64,000 nt of DNA from Hydrogenothermaceae bacterium (GCA_026418455.1 JAOABH010000003.1:62001-126000), one strand, 5' to 3'; numbered from the stretch's first letter, positions 41,000 to 51,432 are shown. Notes: generated by a model not told the origin, from the sequence alone. Made by a program: numbers and translations.

Positions 41000-43756
41000 C
41001 TAATAAACACATTTTGGTAAATTTTTCAACATACTTTCCGCTTTTTGACGAACTGTATCATCATTATATTTTAATACTTCTTTCAGTAAACAGGATGCCT
41101 CTTTTCTTTTCTCTGCCTTTATTAGTATGTTTGCAGCTTCAAATCTTGAGCTTACATTTACTAAGTCTGTATCAGGATTTATATAGATAGCATTTAGGAA
41201 GTTATTTAATGCCTTGTTAAAATCTTTTCTATCTTTAAATATTAAACCTAAATAGTAATAGCTTTCTGCTGAAATTTTAGGATTATCGGACTTTGTTCCT
41301 TCCTGTAAAAACTTTATAGCCTCTTCTGTTAGCCCTTTTTTATAGTAAGCCTTACCTATAAGTAGTAATACTACTTTGTTATCCGGATACTTTTCTTTAA
41401 GTTGTTCTAAGTATTGAAGAGAGTTATCATAATCACCTTTACGATACAGTAGATTTGCTATTCTAAACTTTACATCATCATTATCACTTATCTGGTAATA
41501 TACAGAAAGAGCTTCATCTATTTTGTCTTGCTTCTCTAAGATTTCTCCTAATAACAGTTTTACATTAAATAGATTCTCTGAATTTTTGTATCTATTTAAA
41601 AATTCAGTTAAAACCTTTACTGCAGATTCTAAATCTCCCTTTATGTAATAAAGCTGCCCTAACTTGTAAAGCGCAGTTTCCGATTCTTTTGTGTTAGTAT
41701 CTATTATTTCTTTGTATATATCTTCCGCCTTTTGATAATCCTTTTCATCTGTGTATATCTGTGCAAGTTGTAGTTTTAATATAGGAATAAGTGGATAGTT
41801 AGGAAACCTTCTTATAAAATCTTCTATCATCTTTTTGTTGTCTGTAGATCCCTCTTTTGTTTCAAGAACTAAAAGGTTGTAGGCAGCATCTATTGCTTCC
41901 TGTTTTCCGGAATTTTTTGATATAAAGTCATTGTAAATCTGTCTTGCAAGGTCTGTTTCTCCCATGTTGAAATAACTGTCGGCAATTCTCAGGGTGGCTT
42001 TTTTTGTTAGGTCATCATCTTTGTATCCGTATCTGTTTAAGAAATTTTTAAACTCCAAAGTAGCTAAATCAAAATTTCCTTCAGAAAAGTAAGTATAAGC
42101 ATATAGATATGAAGCTTCTTCCGATATACGACTATCTCTATCTTTTATAGATTTTAAAATCTGCCTTGCTTTTTCTATATCTTGAGATTTTAGGGCTATG
42201 TAAGCTTTTAATAGTGTAGATTTTTCATCATCACTGTTCTCTATAAGTTTTGAAGATGTTTTTAAATCTGAGATATTATATGCAGATACTGCTTTCATGT
42301 ACGGATTTCTAAAAGATTTAAATGCATTTTTATAATCTCCTCTTTCAAAGAAAAACCAGCCTAAGAAATCGTAAGCTTTTTCTGGATTTAGTGTTTTAAG
42401 CTGTTTTATAGTTTCTATGAAATTTTCATCATCTTTTATATTTAAGTATATATCTGCTAAATACTCCAATGCTAATTCTTTATATTCTGTATCAACAAGT
42501 TTAAGGAACTGTTTTTGCGCTTCTTCGTAATCTTTAAGTCTGTATGCTGTATATCCGGTGTAAAGTATAGTTTTTAAATCCGGACTTCTATTTACTACAT
42601 CTTTAAAGATATTAAATCCATACTTATAGTTTCCTAAATTATACATATTTACAGCTATATTTTTAAGGATAACATCCTTGTATCTATCAGATAGGTAAAG
42701 TGCTTTCTGGAAGTATAGAAAACTGTTTAAATAATTCCTATCTTTTCCATACTTCTGACCCACAACTAAATAAAGGTCTTGACTTAAATTTTCGTCCCTT
42801 GTTTCTAAAATCTGTGCCATTTCTAAGGTTTTAGATTCATCAGAAAGTCCTATTCCGTAAAGGGCAAAATTTGATAGTTTGTCAGATACGGATATTTCTG
42901 CCACATACTTTTTGAATGTATCCAAACTTTTAGACCTCTCTCCTATTAAATAGTAGGAAAATCCATCTAAAACAGTAGTCCTTTTTTTTATGTTTAAGTT
43001 ATTTATTTGAAACTTTAAGGATAGAGAGTTTTTATAGTTTCCTTTAAAAAATTCCGTATATTTCTTCAGATATTTACAGTATTCCACAAGGGATAAATCA
43101 ACATTACCACAGGTAGACCTCATATTTAGGTCTCTGTCTTTTAAAAGTTTTAACGTATCCATAATAAATATGGTATCTGGATCATCTTTTGGTAGATCGT
43201 TTATTACAGATTGAACATTTTGAAAATCTCCCTTTAATAGGGATACGATAGCATATGATAGACAGTTTTCTTTAAGCTTCTTTAAGGAACAACTCTTTTC
43301 AAGAAACTCCCCAGCTTTTTCTAAATTACCTTTTTTAAATTCCGTATATCCAAGTATGTAGTAGCCATAGTATAGATATGGAGAATCTTTATACTTTCTG
43401 ACAAATTCTTCAGCTTTCTGGTATGCAAAGATAAAATCACCTTTTGTAAAGTTTTCTATGGCATCTGCCATAATTGCATTTGATGGGGGTATCCCAAGGT
43501 AAGCTTTTGGTTTTTCTATGGAAAGAATAGGTAGATTTTCTACTCCTTCTTTTGTTAAAAATATATCTTTATGAATATCTGGAGTTATGTTTATGTTGAA
43601 TAATTCAAATCTTTGGGGTGGGTTTAACGACTCTCTCTTTTCCTGTCTTATATCTACAATCTCAACTGGAATATTAACCGGTGCAATCTGTATGCTATTA
43701 TCGGCATAAGATAGATTTAAAATTAAAATGAGAAATATGACTATTTTAATAAACAT
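41000..43756 (-). CDS. Large periplasmic TPR-repeat protein
   Basis: 918 residues with a signal peptide (cleavage after LNLSYA, about residue 18). Almost the whole mature chain is made of TPR or TPR-like helical hairpins, more than fifteen by eye, for example SPYLYYGYYILGYTEFKKGN, FDLATLEFKNFLNRYGY, ALYKLGQLYYIKGD and AESYYYLGLIFKDRKDF. Such solenoids scaffold protein complexes; it could serve type IV pili (pilT is in the same operon) or the outer membrane. No enzyme motif is seen. Its start overlaps the end of ribF by 11 bases. Confidence 0.85.
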   Translation of the reverse strand: MFIKIVIFLILILNLSYADNSIQIAPVNIPVEIVDIRQEKRESLNPPQRFELFNINITPDIHKDIFLTKEGVENLPILSIEKPKAYLGIPPSNAIMADAIENFTKGDFIFAYQKAEEFVRKYKDSPYLYYGYYILGYTEFKKGNLEKAGEFLEKSCSLKKLKENCLSYAIVSLLKGDFQNVQSVINDLPKDDPDTIFIMDTLKLLKDRDLNMRSTCGNVDLSLVEYCKYLKKYTEFFKGNYKNSLSLKFQINNLNIKKRTTVLDGFSYYLIGERSKSLDTFKKYVAEISVSDKLSNFALYGIGLSDESKTLEMAQILETRDENLSQDLYLVVGQKYGKDRNYLNSFLYFQKALYLSDRYKDVILKNIAVNMYNLGNYKYGFNIFKDVVNRSPDLKTILYTGYTAYRLKDYEEAQKQFLKLVDTEYKELALEYLADIYLNIKDDENFIETIKQLKTLNPEKAYDFLGWFFFERGDYKNAFKSFRNPYMKAVSAYNISDLKTSSKLIENSDDEKSTLLKAYIALKSQDIEKARQILKSIKDRDSRISEEASYLYAYTYFSEGNFDLATLEFKNFLNRYGYKDDDLTKKATLRIADSYFNMGETDLARQIYNDFISKNSGKQEAIDAAYNLLVLETKEGSTDNKKMIEDFIRRFPNYPLIPILKLQLAQIYTDEKDYQKAEDIYKEIIDTNTKESETALYKLGQLYYIKGDLESAVKVLTEFLNRYKNSENLFNVKLLLGEILEKQDKIDEALSVYYQISDNDDVKFRIANLLYRKGDYDNSLQYLEQLKEKYPDNKVVLLLIGKAYYKKGLTEEAIKFLQEGTKSDNPKISAESYYYLGLIFKDRKDFNKALNNFLNAIYINPDTDLVNVSSRFEAANILIKAEKRKEASCLLKEVLKYNDDTVRQKAESMLKNLPKCVY

Positions 43757-44675
43757 AACCTAAAACCTCTCTTGCTTTCTCAATATCAGCCATTATTTGT
43801 TTTTTAAGTTCTTCTACAGATTCAAACCTCTTCTCATCTCTTAATCTGTCTATGAAGTAGATATTAACTATACTGTTTTCTCTCATCTCTATCTCAAAAT
43901 TTTCTATTACATGGGCTTCCATAAAAATCTTTTTACCATCTACCGTAGGTCTATTACCGTAGTTTATCACTACCGGATATTTTTTATCTTCAAACTCTAA
44001 AAATCCAGTATAGACACCCATTTTTAGACAAAGGTCATCATCTGGTTTTAAATTTATGGTTGGAAATCCTAATTTTTTCCCAACACCATCACCTTTTACT
44101 ACCTTCTCTCTTAAAAAATAATCTCTACCTAAGTACTTTTTTGCTTCCTTTACATTTCCGGCCAAAAGAAGCTCTCTAATTTTACTACTACTTATCTTTT
44201 CTTGATTTAAAGAGATAATACCAAAATCTTCAACCTCTATTCCTATCTGTTTCCCATACTCTTTTGCAAACTCTATATCTCCTTCCTTTTTATACCCAAA
44301 TCTCCAGTCTTTCCCAACTACTATTTTTCGGCAGTTTAGCTTCTCTTTGAGAAAGTTCATAAACTCTGCCGGACTTTTTTTGTAAAATCTCTCATTAAAA
44401 TCAACTATCAGTATATAATCTACATCCTCCTTTTTTAAGAGATATATCTTCGTCTCAAAGTTAACTATGCTACATTTATAATTCTGTGGTGAAAGCACTT
44501 TTCGTGGATGTGGAAAGAATGTTATAATCAGAGATTTAGTATTAAATTTAAGAGAGTCTTCTTTAACTTTATTAATGAGAGCTTTATGTCCTATATGGAC
44601 ACCATCAAAATTACCTATAGTGCAAACTGTTGGTTCTTTTATATCTATATGGTAAAGGGACAAAATTTTGGTCAT
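43746..44675 (-). CDS. ribF: Bifunctional riboflavin kinase / FAD synthetase
   Basis: 309 residues. The N-terminal nucleotidyltransferase has CTIGNFDGVHIGHKALI and SSKIRELL; the C-terminal flavokinase has GKKLGFPTINL and GVYTGFLE. It phosphorylates riboflavin to FMN and adenylylates that to FAD, feeding flavoenzymes such as ThyX and the SQR-like protein. Overlaps recX by four bases and the TPR gene by 11. Confidence 0.95.
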   Translation of the reverse strand: MTKILSLYHIDIKEPTVCTIGNFDGVHIGHKALINKVKEDSLKFNTKSLIITFFPHPRKVLSPQNYKCSIVNFETKIYLLKKEDVDYILIVDFNERFYKKSPAEFMNFLKEKLNCRKIVVGKDWRFGYKKEGDIEFAKEYGKQIGIEVEDFGIISLNQEKISSSKIRELLLAGNVKEAKKYLGRDYFLREKVVKGDGVGKKLGFPTINLKPDDDLCLKMGVYTGFLEFEDKKYPVVINYGNRPTVDGKKIFMEAHVIENFEIEMRENSIVNIYFIDRLRDEKRFESVEELKKQIMADIEKAREVLGYVY

Positions 44676-45088
44676 TCTTCCTCTTTCAAAAATTTTTCAG
44701 CAGCTTCCATTATAACACTATACCTAAAACCACGATTTTTAAGAAATTTTACCACATTATCAAAATTTTTTTCTTTTTTAAATGATCTTTTAAGCAAGTT
44801 TAATGCAGATTGAAGTTCTTCTTCAAAAGATATGTTTAAATTTTCAACACCTTTACTGTAAAGCTTCTTTTTGAGCTTTAAGTAGCTCTCCCCCTTTTGT
44901 ATAGATTTTTCTTTGTATCTCTCTAATAACTTTTCATCATTTAGTATTCCATCTTCTTTTAGTTTGTTTATAATTTCCTGTATATCATTTAAGTTGAAAC
45001 CTTTTTTAAGTAGTTTTTCCTTAAGCTCTTCCTCAAAATAGTCCTTTTTACTTAGTAGGTAGTAAGTGTAACTTTTTATATCCATCAA
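44672..45088 (-). CDS. recX: RecX-family regulator of RecA
   Basis: 138 residues, all-helical, with the three-helix repeats of RecX (YLLSKKDYFEEELKEKLLKKGF, EIINKLKEDGILNDEKL, KFLKNRGFRYSVI). RecX caps and shortens RecA filaments. It is in the recA operon but separated from recA by pilT, with four-base overlaps to pilT and ribF. Short, so family assignment rests on repeat pattern plus context. Confidence 0.88.
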   Translation of the reverse strand: MMDIKSYTYYLLSKKDYFEEELKEKLLKKGFNLNDIQEIINKLKEDGILNDEKLLERYKEKSIQKGESYLKLKKKLYSKGVENLNISFEEELQSALNLLKRSFKKEKNFDNVVKFLKNRGFRYSVIMEAAEKFLKEEE

Positions 45089-46200
45089 AAGGTTTCAAAA
45101 CCCATTCCTTCTTCTGCTCCTGCAGATATACCTTTGATTTTTAGTTCAACATCAGACGGATTTGTAGCATATAAAAGAGCATCTTCGTAAGATATCAAGC
45201 CTTCATTGTATAAATCAACAACAGCTTGATCAAAGGTTTGCATTCTATATTGTTTTTTCCCTTTTTCCATAAGATCTTGAATCATAAAAAACTTCTCAGG
45301 GTCCTTTATACACTCTGTTATTGCTCCAGTATTTATAAGTATTTCTACAGCAGGGACAACTCCTTTTCCATCTTTCCTTGGTATTAAGCGTTGAGAGATT
45401 ATTGCCCTTAAAACTGCCGCAAGCAGAATCCTTAGATGGTTTTGTTCTTCTGCTGGAAACATATTTATAATTCTACTTATAGTATCTTTTGCATCTTGAG
45501 TGTGAAGTGTAGATAAAACAAAGTGTCCTGTTTCAGCAGCTCTTAAAGCTGTCTGTATCGTCTCTAAATCCCTCATCTCTCCAACCATTATAACGTCAGG
45601 GTCTTCCCTGAGAGCTGCCCTAAGTCCGGAGTTAAAATCTTTTGTATCTAAATCTACTTCCCTTTGAACTATATAACTCTTTTTATCCCTAAATACATAC
45701 TCTATAGGATCCTCAATTGTTATTATTGTTTCCTCAAAAAGTTCATTTCTATAATCTAACATGGATGCTAATGTTGTAGATTTACCGGAACCTGTTGGTC
45801 CTGTCACCAACACTAAACCTCTTGGTTCTTTAGCAATATCTTTTATAACTTCTGGAAGAAGTAAAGAATCAAGTGGTGGAATCTTTGTTTTTAAAACTCT
45901 AAGTGCGATCGCGTAAGTGCCTCGTTGCTTGTATATATTGACCCTAAATCTACTAACACCTGCTATGGAGTAGGATACGTCAACTTCTCCATTCTTTATA
46001 AGCTCTGCCTTCTTTGCTTCGCTTTTTGCTAAAATTTTGGCAACATAACTTCCGATATGATCCGGAGTCAATGGTGTTTTGAAGTTATTTATATCCATTA
46101 AGATAGTATTAACTCTCATCTTTGGTACTGAGCCAACTTTTAAATGGATATCTGAAGCTCCGGATTTAACAGCCTCTGTTAATATTGCATCAAGATCCAT
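45085..46200 (-). CDS. pilT: Type IV pilus retraction ATPase PilT
   Basis: 371 residues. N-terminal PAS-like part with [12 protein letters not shown], Walker [13 protein letters not shown], Asp box (TIEDPIEY), Walker [13 protein letters not shown] and His box (LSTLHT). The hexameric motor pulls pilus subunits back into the inner membrane, powering twitching and DNA uptake. The C-terminal motif often read AIRNLIRE is here [10 protein letters not shown], a moderate variation. Placed between recA (11-base overlap) and recX, an unusual site that links DNA uptake and recombination. Confidence 0.93.
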   Translation of the reverse strand: MDLDAILTEAVKSGASDIHLKVGSVPKMRVNTILMDINNFKTPLTPDHIGSYVAKILAKSEAKKAELIKNGEVDVSYSIAGVSRFRVNIYKQRGTYAIALRVLKTKIPPLDSLLLPEVIKDIAKEPRGLVLVTGPTGSGKSTTLASMLDYRNELFEETIITIEDPIEYVFRDKKSYIVQREVDLDTKDFNSGLRAALREDPDVIMVGEMRDLETIQTALRAAETGHFVLSTLHTQDAKDTISRIINMFPAEEQNHLRILLAAVLRAIISQRLIPRKDGKGVVPAVEILINTGAITECIKDPEKFFMIQDLMEKGKKQYRMQTFDQAVVDLYNEGLISYEDALLYATNPSDVELKIKGISAGAEEGMGFETF

Positions 46201-47215
46201 TTAAACCTCTCTCTTTTATAAGATTTTCAAGTTTTTCTGTTAACTCAGGATTTTGTTTTAAAAACTCTCTTGCTTTCTCTCTACCCTGTCCCAGCTTTAT
46301 CTCCTCTCCTTCTTCAGTTTTATAAGAATACCAAGCTCCACTTTTCTTTATCAATCCAAGCTCTTCTCCCAAATCTAAAATCTCTCCCTCTTTTGATATA
46401 CCTTCACCATATATAACATCAAACTCTGCCTCTTTAAATGGTGGAGCTAACTTATTTTTTACAACCTTCACTTTAACTCTGCTTCCCACTCTTTCACCGG
46501 CATCCTTTATATCCTGCTTTCTAACTTCCATTCTCATATCTGCAAAGAACTTTATAGCCCTTCCTCCGGTGGTTGTCTCCGGATTTCCAAACATAACTCC
46601 GACTTTTTCTCTTATCTGGTTTATCAGTATAAGAGCTGTATTACTTTTATTTACAGCACCCTTTAAAACTCTCATTGCCTTTGACATAAGTCTTGCATGT
46701 AGCCCTACATTAGAGTCTTCTATATCTCCCTCTATTTCTGCCTTTGGAACAAGTGCAGCAACTGAGTCTATAACAATAACATCTACCGCATTACTTCTCA
46801 CAAGAGTTTCTGCTATCTCTATTGCCTGTTCTCCATAATCTGGTTGAGATATTATAAGGTCATCAAGGTTTACTCCGATGGCTTTTGCATATTTCGGATC
46901 AAAAGCATGCTCTGCATCTATAAATACAGCTTTTCCACCTTTTTTTTGGACTTCTGCTATTATATGAAGTGTCAAGGTAGTTTTTCCGGAAGATTCAGGT
47001 CCATATATCTCTATCACTCTTCCTTTTGGTATTCCACCTATTCCAGTTGCCAAATCAAGAGTTATTGACCCTGTAGGGATAACATCTACAGACTTTATAC
47101 CTTCTGAAGACAAAGTCATCAATGAACCTTTACCATACTTCTTCTCTATCTGTAAGATCGCACTTTCAAGAGCTTTCTTTTTTGCATCTAAATTTTGAGT
47201 TTCTTTAACTTCCAT
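46190..47215 (-). CDS. recA: Recombinase RecA
   Basis: 341 residues. Walker [22 protein letters not shown], Walker [16 protein letters not shown] with L1 region, and the L2 stretch [19 protein letters not shown]. Forms ATP-dependent filaments for strand exchange and the SOS response. Length and motifs are normal, no intein. No LexA-box candidate was recognised upstream; it follows gatC by 18 bases. Confidence 0.98.
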   Translation of the reverse strand: MEVKETQNLDAKKKALESAILQIEKKYGKGSLMTLSSEGIKSVDVIPTGSITLDLATGIGGIPKGRVIEIYGPESSGKTTLTLHIIAEVQKKGGKAVFIDAEHAFDPKYAKAIGVNLDDLIISQPDYGEQAIEIAETLVRSNAVDVIVIDSVAALVPKAEIEGDIEDSNVGLHARLMSKAMRVLKGAVNKSNTALILINQIREKVGVMFGNPETTTGGRAIKFFADMRMEVRKQDIKDAGERVGSRVKVKVVKNKLAPPFKEAEFDVIYGEGISKEGEILDLGEELGLIKKSGAWYSYKTEEGEEIKLGQGREKAREFLKQNPELTEKLENLIKERGLNGS

Positions 47216-47233
47216 ATATAAACCTCCAGTTAT

Positions 47234-47521
47234 TTAACCTACTACTCTTGGAACTACGAAAAAGCCACCATCTGATTGAGGTGCATTTTTTAAAGCTTCC
47301 TCATTTGAAAGAGACTGTATAACTACATCTTCCCTGTAAGGAGTTTCTTCCACTATCAACTCATAAAATGGTGGGATACTTTCTGTATTTACCTCTCTAA
47401 GATTCTCAATAAATCCAACTATATCCATAAACTGTTTTGGTAAAACTTTGGCTTCTTCTTTGGAAAGTTTTAATTTTGCAAGGTTTGCAACTGTAAACAC
47501 TATCCTTTCATCCATCTTCAA
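47234..47521 (-). CDS. gatC: Aspartyl/glutamyl-tRNA amidotransferase subunit C
   Basis: 95 residues. GatC pattern: VANLAKLKLSKEEAK at the N-terminus and NAPQSDGGFFVVPRVVG at the C-terminus. With GatA and GatB it amidates misacylated Glu-tRNA-Gln or Asp-tRNA-Asn. First gene of the long minus-strand run that includes recA. gatA and gatB are not in the window. Confidence 0.93.
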   Translation of the reverse strand: MKMDERIVFTVANLAKLKLSKEEAKVLPKQFMDIVGFIENLREVNTESIPPFYELIVEETPYREDVVIQSLSNEEALKNAPQSDGGFFVVPRVVG

Positions 47522-47589
47522 CTCCTTATGATAAAAATCATTTTAAGTATATTCAGATATTAATATAATATATTCAACTTAATTCGCAT

Positions 47590-47639
47590 CCCCCTCCCTC
47601 CCCCTCCATATATGGCTGGCAGCAATGCCAGCCCTTTTT
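47590..47639. other. Hairpin and polypurine tract between topA and gatC
   Basis: A perfect eight-base stem GGCTGGCA / TGCCAGCC (47614-47621 with 47626-47633, loop GCAA) is followed by TTTTT on the + strand, although no + gene leads into it. On the minus strand, after topA, the hairpin is followed by a G-rich purine run (positions 47607 down to 47590, G runs of 2, 5, 3 and 5). It probably ends the topA transcript in part or shapes the 5' end of the gatC-recA mRNA. Confidence 0.5.
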
Positions 47640-47643
47640 AATT

Positions 47644-49668
47644 TTATCTCCTTCTTGAAAGCTTCGTCTTTATAAACTTTAAAGCTTCGGCAGGTTTGTC
47701 TATCAAATCTTCTCTACCATACTTTATTAAAACATTTTTCTGTTTTTCTGACAACTGGTAGTTTTTCAAGTTTTCTTTTTTGGCTTTATCTATAAACTTT
47801 TTAAGTAAATTTTTATCTGATAACTCTCTCTCTGTAAGCTTTAAACCTGTTTTTTCTGCCAAAGCTTTTGCATACTCTATCTGTTTTTCGGAAGGAGTCT
47901 TTGAAGAGTGATTGTCTATAAACTCTCTTATCTTTTTCGGATCATCTAATATATCATCTATAGACTTTCCATATTTCTTTGCAAGATCCAACGCATAATC
48001 TAACATCTTCTTCGATATAAGAGCCTGTGTCCTTAGTTTTGTCTTTTCGTGTAGCTGTCTTACAAACTCTTTCCAGTCTTTTTTATTTTCTTCAACCTTG
48101 TCTAAAAACTGTTCCATCTTCTTTGTAAAGTCATAATCTATAACCCAGTTATACTTGTTGTTTAGATACTCTATAAGATGAAAGGCATCTTCTGTAGGTT
48201 TCAAGGCATTTCCCTCTTTTACCACATACCCTCTCTCTTTTATTGTCTTTATAATTGTTGCATAGGTTGAAGGTCTTCCTATACCAAGCTCTTCCAATTT
48301 CTTTACAAGGCTTCCTTCTGTATATCTTGCTGGAGGTTTTGTAAATTTTTCATCTATATTTATCTTCTCTACCTCTACTTTCTCATTTTTTTTGAAAGGA
48401 GGTAATAATGACAGATTTTCCTCCTCTTCCTCTATATCATAAACTGCTTTATAACCTTTAAATATTATCACCGTTCCTGAGAGTATAAATTTATAACCTT
48501 TAATATCAAGGATTACATTTGTTCTCTCAAATACAGCATCTTCCATTTGAGATGCAACAGATCTTTCATAGATAAGTTTTAAAAGTTTAAAGTGGTCCTC
48601 AGAAAGTCCTTTTTCCTTCACTAACTCTCTCTGTTTATCTAAATTTACGAAATTTGTGATTCTTATTGCTTCATGGGCATCTGCCTGTGTATTTTTGGAC
48701 TTGTATATCCTTGGTTTTGAAGGTAGATACTCTTGTGAAAACTCTGTTTTTATAAGCTCTCTTATACCTTTTATAGCTTGTTCTGATATCCTTGTGCTAT
48801 CTGTTCTGTGGTATGTTATCAAACCGCTTTCAAACAAATCTTGGGCAAGTATCATTGTTTTTTCTGGTGGAAATTTTAAAACTGAGTTTGCTGTCTGTTG
48901 AAGTGTTGAAGTAGTAAAAGGTGGTTTTGGTGATCTTTTTAGCTTTTTCTTCTCTATGGATTCAACTATGGCTTCTTTAACATTTTCTAAATCTTTAAAT
49001 ATTCTCTGTGCTTCTTCTTTGTTTTCAATCTTCTGTTTTTCATAGATTGCTGTATAGATATTATTTTCTTTTGAAATATCCGCAGTAATTATATAGTAAG
49101 TAGCTGGTTTAAAGTTTTGTATCTCTATCTCTCTTTCAACTATAAGTCTGACTGCTGGAGATTGGACTCTACCGACACTAAATCTTCCACCTATCTCTTT
49201 TGATGCTATTGGGGATAGGATATAACCTACAATTCTGTCTCCGACCCTTCTTCCTAAAAAGGCATTAAATAGTCCAAAGTTTGTTTTATCAAACTCCGGA
49301 GCATTCTTTATTTTTTGGATTATATGGTCTTTTGTTATCTCGTGAAACTCCGGCCTCTTTACATTTTTTGCTTTACCTTTGAGTTCCTCATACATAAAGT
49401 ATCCTATTGCATATCCTTCTCTATCTGGGTCTGTTGCTATATAGACTTCTGCATTTTCGGCTAACTTTTTAATTTCGGACAGCATCTGTCTATGTTTTTG
49501 TGATTTGATTACAAACTTTGGCTCATAACTTTCAAGGTCAACTCCAATATCTTTTTCTGGTAGGTCTTTAAAATGTCCTACCGTTGCCTTAACTACAAAA
49601 TCTTTACCTAAAAAGTGAGATATCTCTTTTGCCTTCTTTGGTGATTCTACTATAACTATCTTCTTCAT
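47644..49668 (-). CDS. topA: DNA topoisomerase I (type IA), without zinc fingers
   Basis: 674 residues. TOPRIM start [20 protein letters not shown], acidic triad in ATDPDREG, and catalytic Tyr in GLITYHRTDSTRIS near 290. ARYTEGSLVKKLEELGIGRPSTYA is the domain I/III signature. It relaxes negative supercoils by single-strand passage. Two oddities: the residue after DREG is Tyr where almost all relatives have Glu, and no four-cysteine zinc motif is present; instead the last 110 residues are lysine-rich with PSEKQIEYAKALAEKTG and LSEKQKNVLIKYG repeats. Overlaps queC by four bases. Confidence 0.94.
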   Translation of the reverse strand: MKKIVIVESPKKAKEISHFLGKDFVVKATVGHFKDLPEKDIGVDLESYEPKFVIKSQKHRQMLSEIKKLAENAEVYIATDPDREGYAIGYFMYEELKGKAKNVKRPEFHEITKDHIIQKIKNAPEFDKTNFGLFNAFLGRRVGDRIVGYILSPIASKEIGGRFSVGRVQSPAVRLIVEREIEIQNFKPATYYIITADISKENNIYTAIYEKQKIENKEEAQRIFKDLENVKEAIVESIEKKKLKRSPKPPFTTSTLQQTANSVLKFPPEKTMILAQDLFESGLITYHRTDSTRISEQAIKGIRELIKTEFSQEYLPSKPRIYKSKNTQADAHEAIRITNFVNLDKQRELVKEKGLSEDHFKLLKLIYERSVASQMEDAVFERTNVILDIKGYKFILSGTVIIFKGYKAVYDIEEEEENLSLLPPFKKNEKVEVEKINIDEKFTKPPARYTEGSLVKKLEELGIGRPSTYATIIKTIKERGYVVKEGNALKPTEDAFHLIEYLNNKYNWVIDYDFTKKMEQFLDKVEENKKDWKEFVRQLHEKTKLRTQALISKKMLDYALDLAKKYGKSIDDILDDPKKIREFIDNHSSKTPSEKQIEYAKALAEKTGLKLTERELSDKNLLKKFIDKAKKENLKNYQLSEKQKNVLIKYGREDLIDKPAEALKFIKTKLSRRR

Positions 49669-50324
49669 CTACTCTCCAAAATTTTAAGTGCTTCTTCTCT
49701 CTGTCTACATGTAGCACACTCTCCACAAGGAGGTTCTGTACCTTTATAACAGGAGTAAGTTTTTTCAAAAGGAACTCCCAAACTGTATCCTAATTTTACT
49801 ATATCGGCTTTACTCATTCCAAGAAATGGAGTAAAAATTTTAATCCGGTTTTTCTTCTTTGCAACCATAATAGAAGATGCATTTATGGCTGCTTCTGCAG
49901 AAGATACAAACTCTGCTCTACAATCTGGATAAGGAGAATCAAGGGAGTGGACACCTATACCTATATTTTCTATACCGTAAACATCTGCATAGGAAGCAGC
50001 TAAGGATAAAAATATAAGATTTCTCATAGGGACTGTTGTTATAGGTGGTTCATCTGTATAATTTTCTGAAGGTACTTCTATATTTTTATCGGTCAATGCA
50101 CTGTTTCCTAAATCTTTAAGGTGAGGTATAGTAGCTATAAAATGTTTTTCTACGTTTGCAATCTTTGCTATCTCTTTTGCATAAGAAAGTTCTACTTTGT
50201 GTTTTTGTCCATAGTCAAAAGATATAGCATAGACTTTCTTAAATATCTCTTTTGAAAGCCAAAGTAAGGTCGTACTGTCTATTCCTCCTGATAGTAGGAC
50301 TATTATATCTTCCCTTTTAAGCAA
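49665..50324 (-). CDS. queC: 7-cyano-7-deazaguanine synthase
   Basis: 219 residues. PP-loop [40 protein letters not shown] and the zinc site [17 protein letters not shown]. It turns 7-carboxy-7-deazaguanine into preQ0 in queuosine synthesis. Sits between prfB (8-base overlap) and topA. Confidence 0.95.
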   Translation of the reverse strand: MLKREDIIVLLSGGIDSTTLLWLSKEIFKKVYAISFDYGQKHKVELSYAKEIAKIANVEKHFIATIPHLKDLGNSALTDKNIEVPSENYTDEPPITTVPMRNLIFLSLAASYADVYGIENIGIGVHSLDSPYPDCRAEFVSSAEAAINASSIMVAKKKNRIKIFTPFLGMSKADIVKLGYSLGVPFEKTYSCYKGTEPPCGECATCRQREEALKILESR

Positions 50325-51432
50325 TATTTTCCCCCGTAGCTTTGTATTTTAGAAAACTCTCTATAAATTCATCAATATCTCCATCCATCACAGCCTGTAT
50401 ATTTCCAGTTTCATATCCAGTTCTTAAGTCTTTGACAAGTTGATAAGGTTGGAATACATAAGACCTTATCTGACTACCCCAGCTTATATCTTTCTTTTCT
50501 CCTTCAAGTTCCTTTTGTTTTTCTTTTTTCTTTTCAAGTTCTAATTGGTATAGCTTTGCTTTTAGCATATTCATAGCTTTTATCTTGTTTTGAAGTTGTG
50601 ATCTCTCACTTTGACATGCTACAACTATACCTGTAGGGATATGTGTAATTCTAACGGCTGAATCTGTTTTATTAACGTGCTGTCCTCCTGCTCCACCTGC
50701 TCGGTATGTGTCTATTCTTAGATCCTCTTCTTTTATCTCTATATTTATATCTTCATCAATCTCAGGAATAACAGAAACAGCAGCAAAAGATGTGTGTCTT
50801 CTTTTGTTAGCATCAAAAGGAGATATTCTTACCAATCTATGGACTCCCTGCTCACCTTTCAGATAGCCATAAGCATAGAGACCTCTGATTATGACGGTAG
50901 CACTTTTAATACCTGCAACATCATCAGGTTGATAATCTACTATCTCTGTCTGATAACCTTTTTCCTCTGCCCATCTTAGATACATTCTAAGTAGCATCTG
51001 AGCCCAATCACAAGCTTCAACACCACCAGATCCAGCTTGAACTGTAAGAATAGCATTCTTAGGGTCCATCTCGTCTGATAGTAAGCTGTCAATCTGAAGT
51101 TTCGTTATATACTTATCTAACTTTTCTAAATCTTTCTCTACTTCTGAGTAAAGCTCTTGATCTTCTTCCATTTTGAGAAGTTCAATATAGTCCTTTATAT
51201 CTTTTATCTTCTGCTCAGCAGATAAGAACTCCTGAAGTTTCTGATTTAACATATTTCTTCTTGAAGATATCTCACCAGCTTTCTTCGGATCACTCCAGAA
51301 GTCAGACTTTCCCATCTCCCTATCTAACTCTTCTATCTGTTTCTGTAAGTTTTCAGGTTTAACAGCTTCCTTTATCAGTTCAAACTTCTCCAAAATCTGT
51401 TCTAACTTCTCATTTAATGTATCAACTATCAT
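50317..51432 (-). CDS. prfB: Peptide chain release factor 2
   Basis: 371 residues. The stop-codon recognition tripeptide SPF is in [15 protein letters not shown] and the GGQ hydrolysis loop in [17 protein letters not shown], so it is RF2 (UGA/UAA). Unlike E. coli and most bacteria there is no in-frame UGA near codon 25: the frame is continuous from the start through the helical domain ([19 protein letters not shown]), so no programmed frameshift regulates it. Heads the prfB-queC-topA unit; the start has only a weak ribosome-binding site. Confidence 0.95.
   Translation of the reverse strand: MIVDTLNEKLEQILEKFELIKEAVKPENLQKQIEELDREMGKSDFWSDPKKAGEISSRRNMLNQKLQEFLSAEQKIKDIKDYIELLKMEEDQELYSEVEKDLEKLDKYITKLQIDSLLSDEMDPKNAILTVQAGSGGVEACDWAQMLLRMYLRWAEEKGYQTEIVDYQPDDVAGIKSATVIIRGLYAYGYLKGEQGVHRLVRISPFDANKRRHTSFAAVSVIPEIDEDINIEIKEEDLRIDTYRAGGAGGQHVNKTDSAVRITHIPTGIVVACQSERSQLQNKIKAMNMLKAKLYQLELEKKKEKQKELEGEKKDISWGSQIRSYVFQPYQLVKDLRTGYETGNIQAVMDGDIDEFIESFLKYKATGENIA

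Noticed and set aside
47590-47612. A canonical three-layer G-quadruplex on the minus strand.
   Set aside because: Only three runs of three or more G are present (5, 3 and 5), one short of the requirement.
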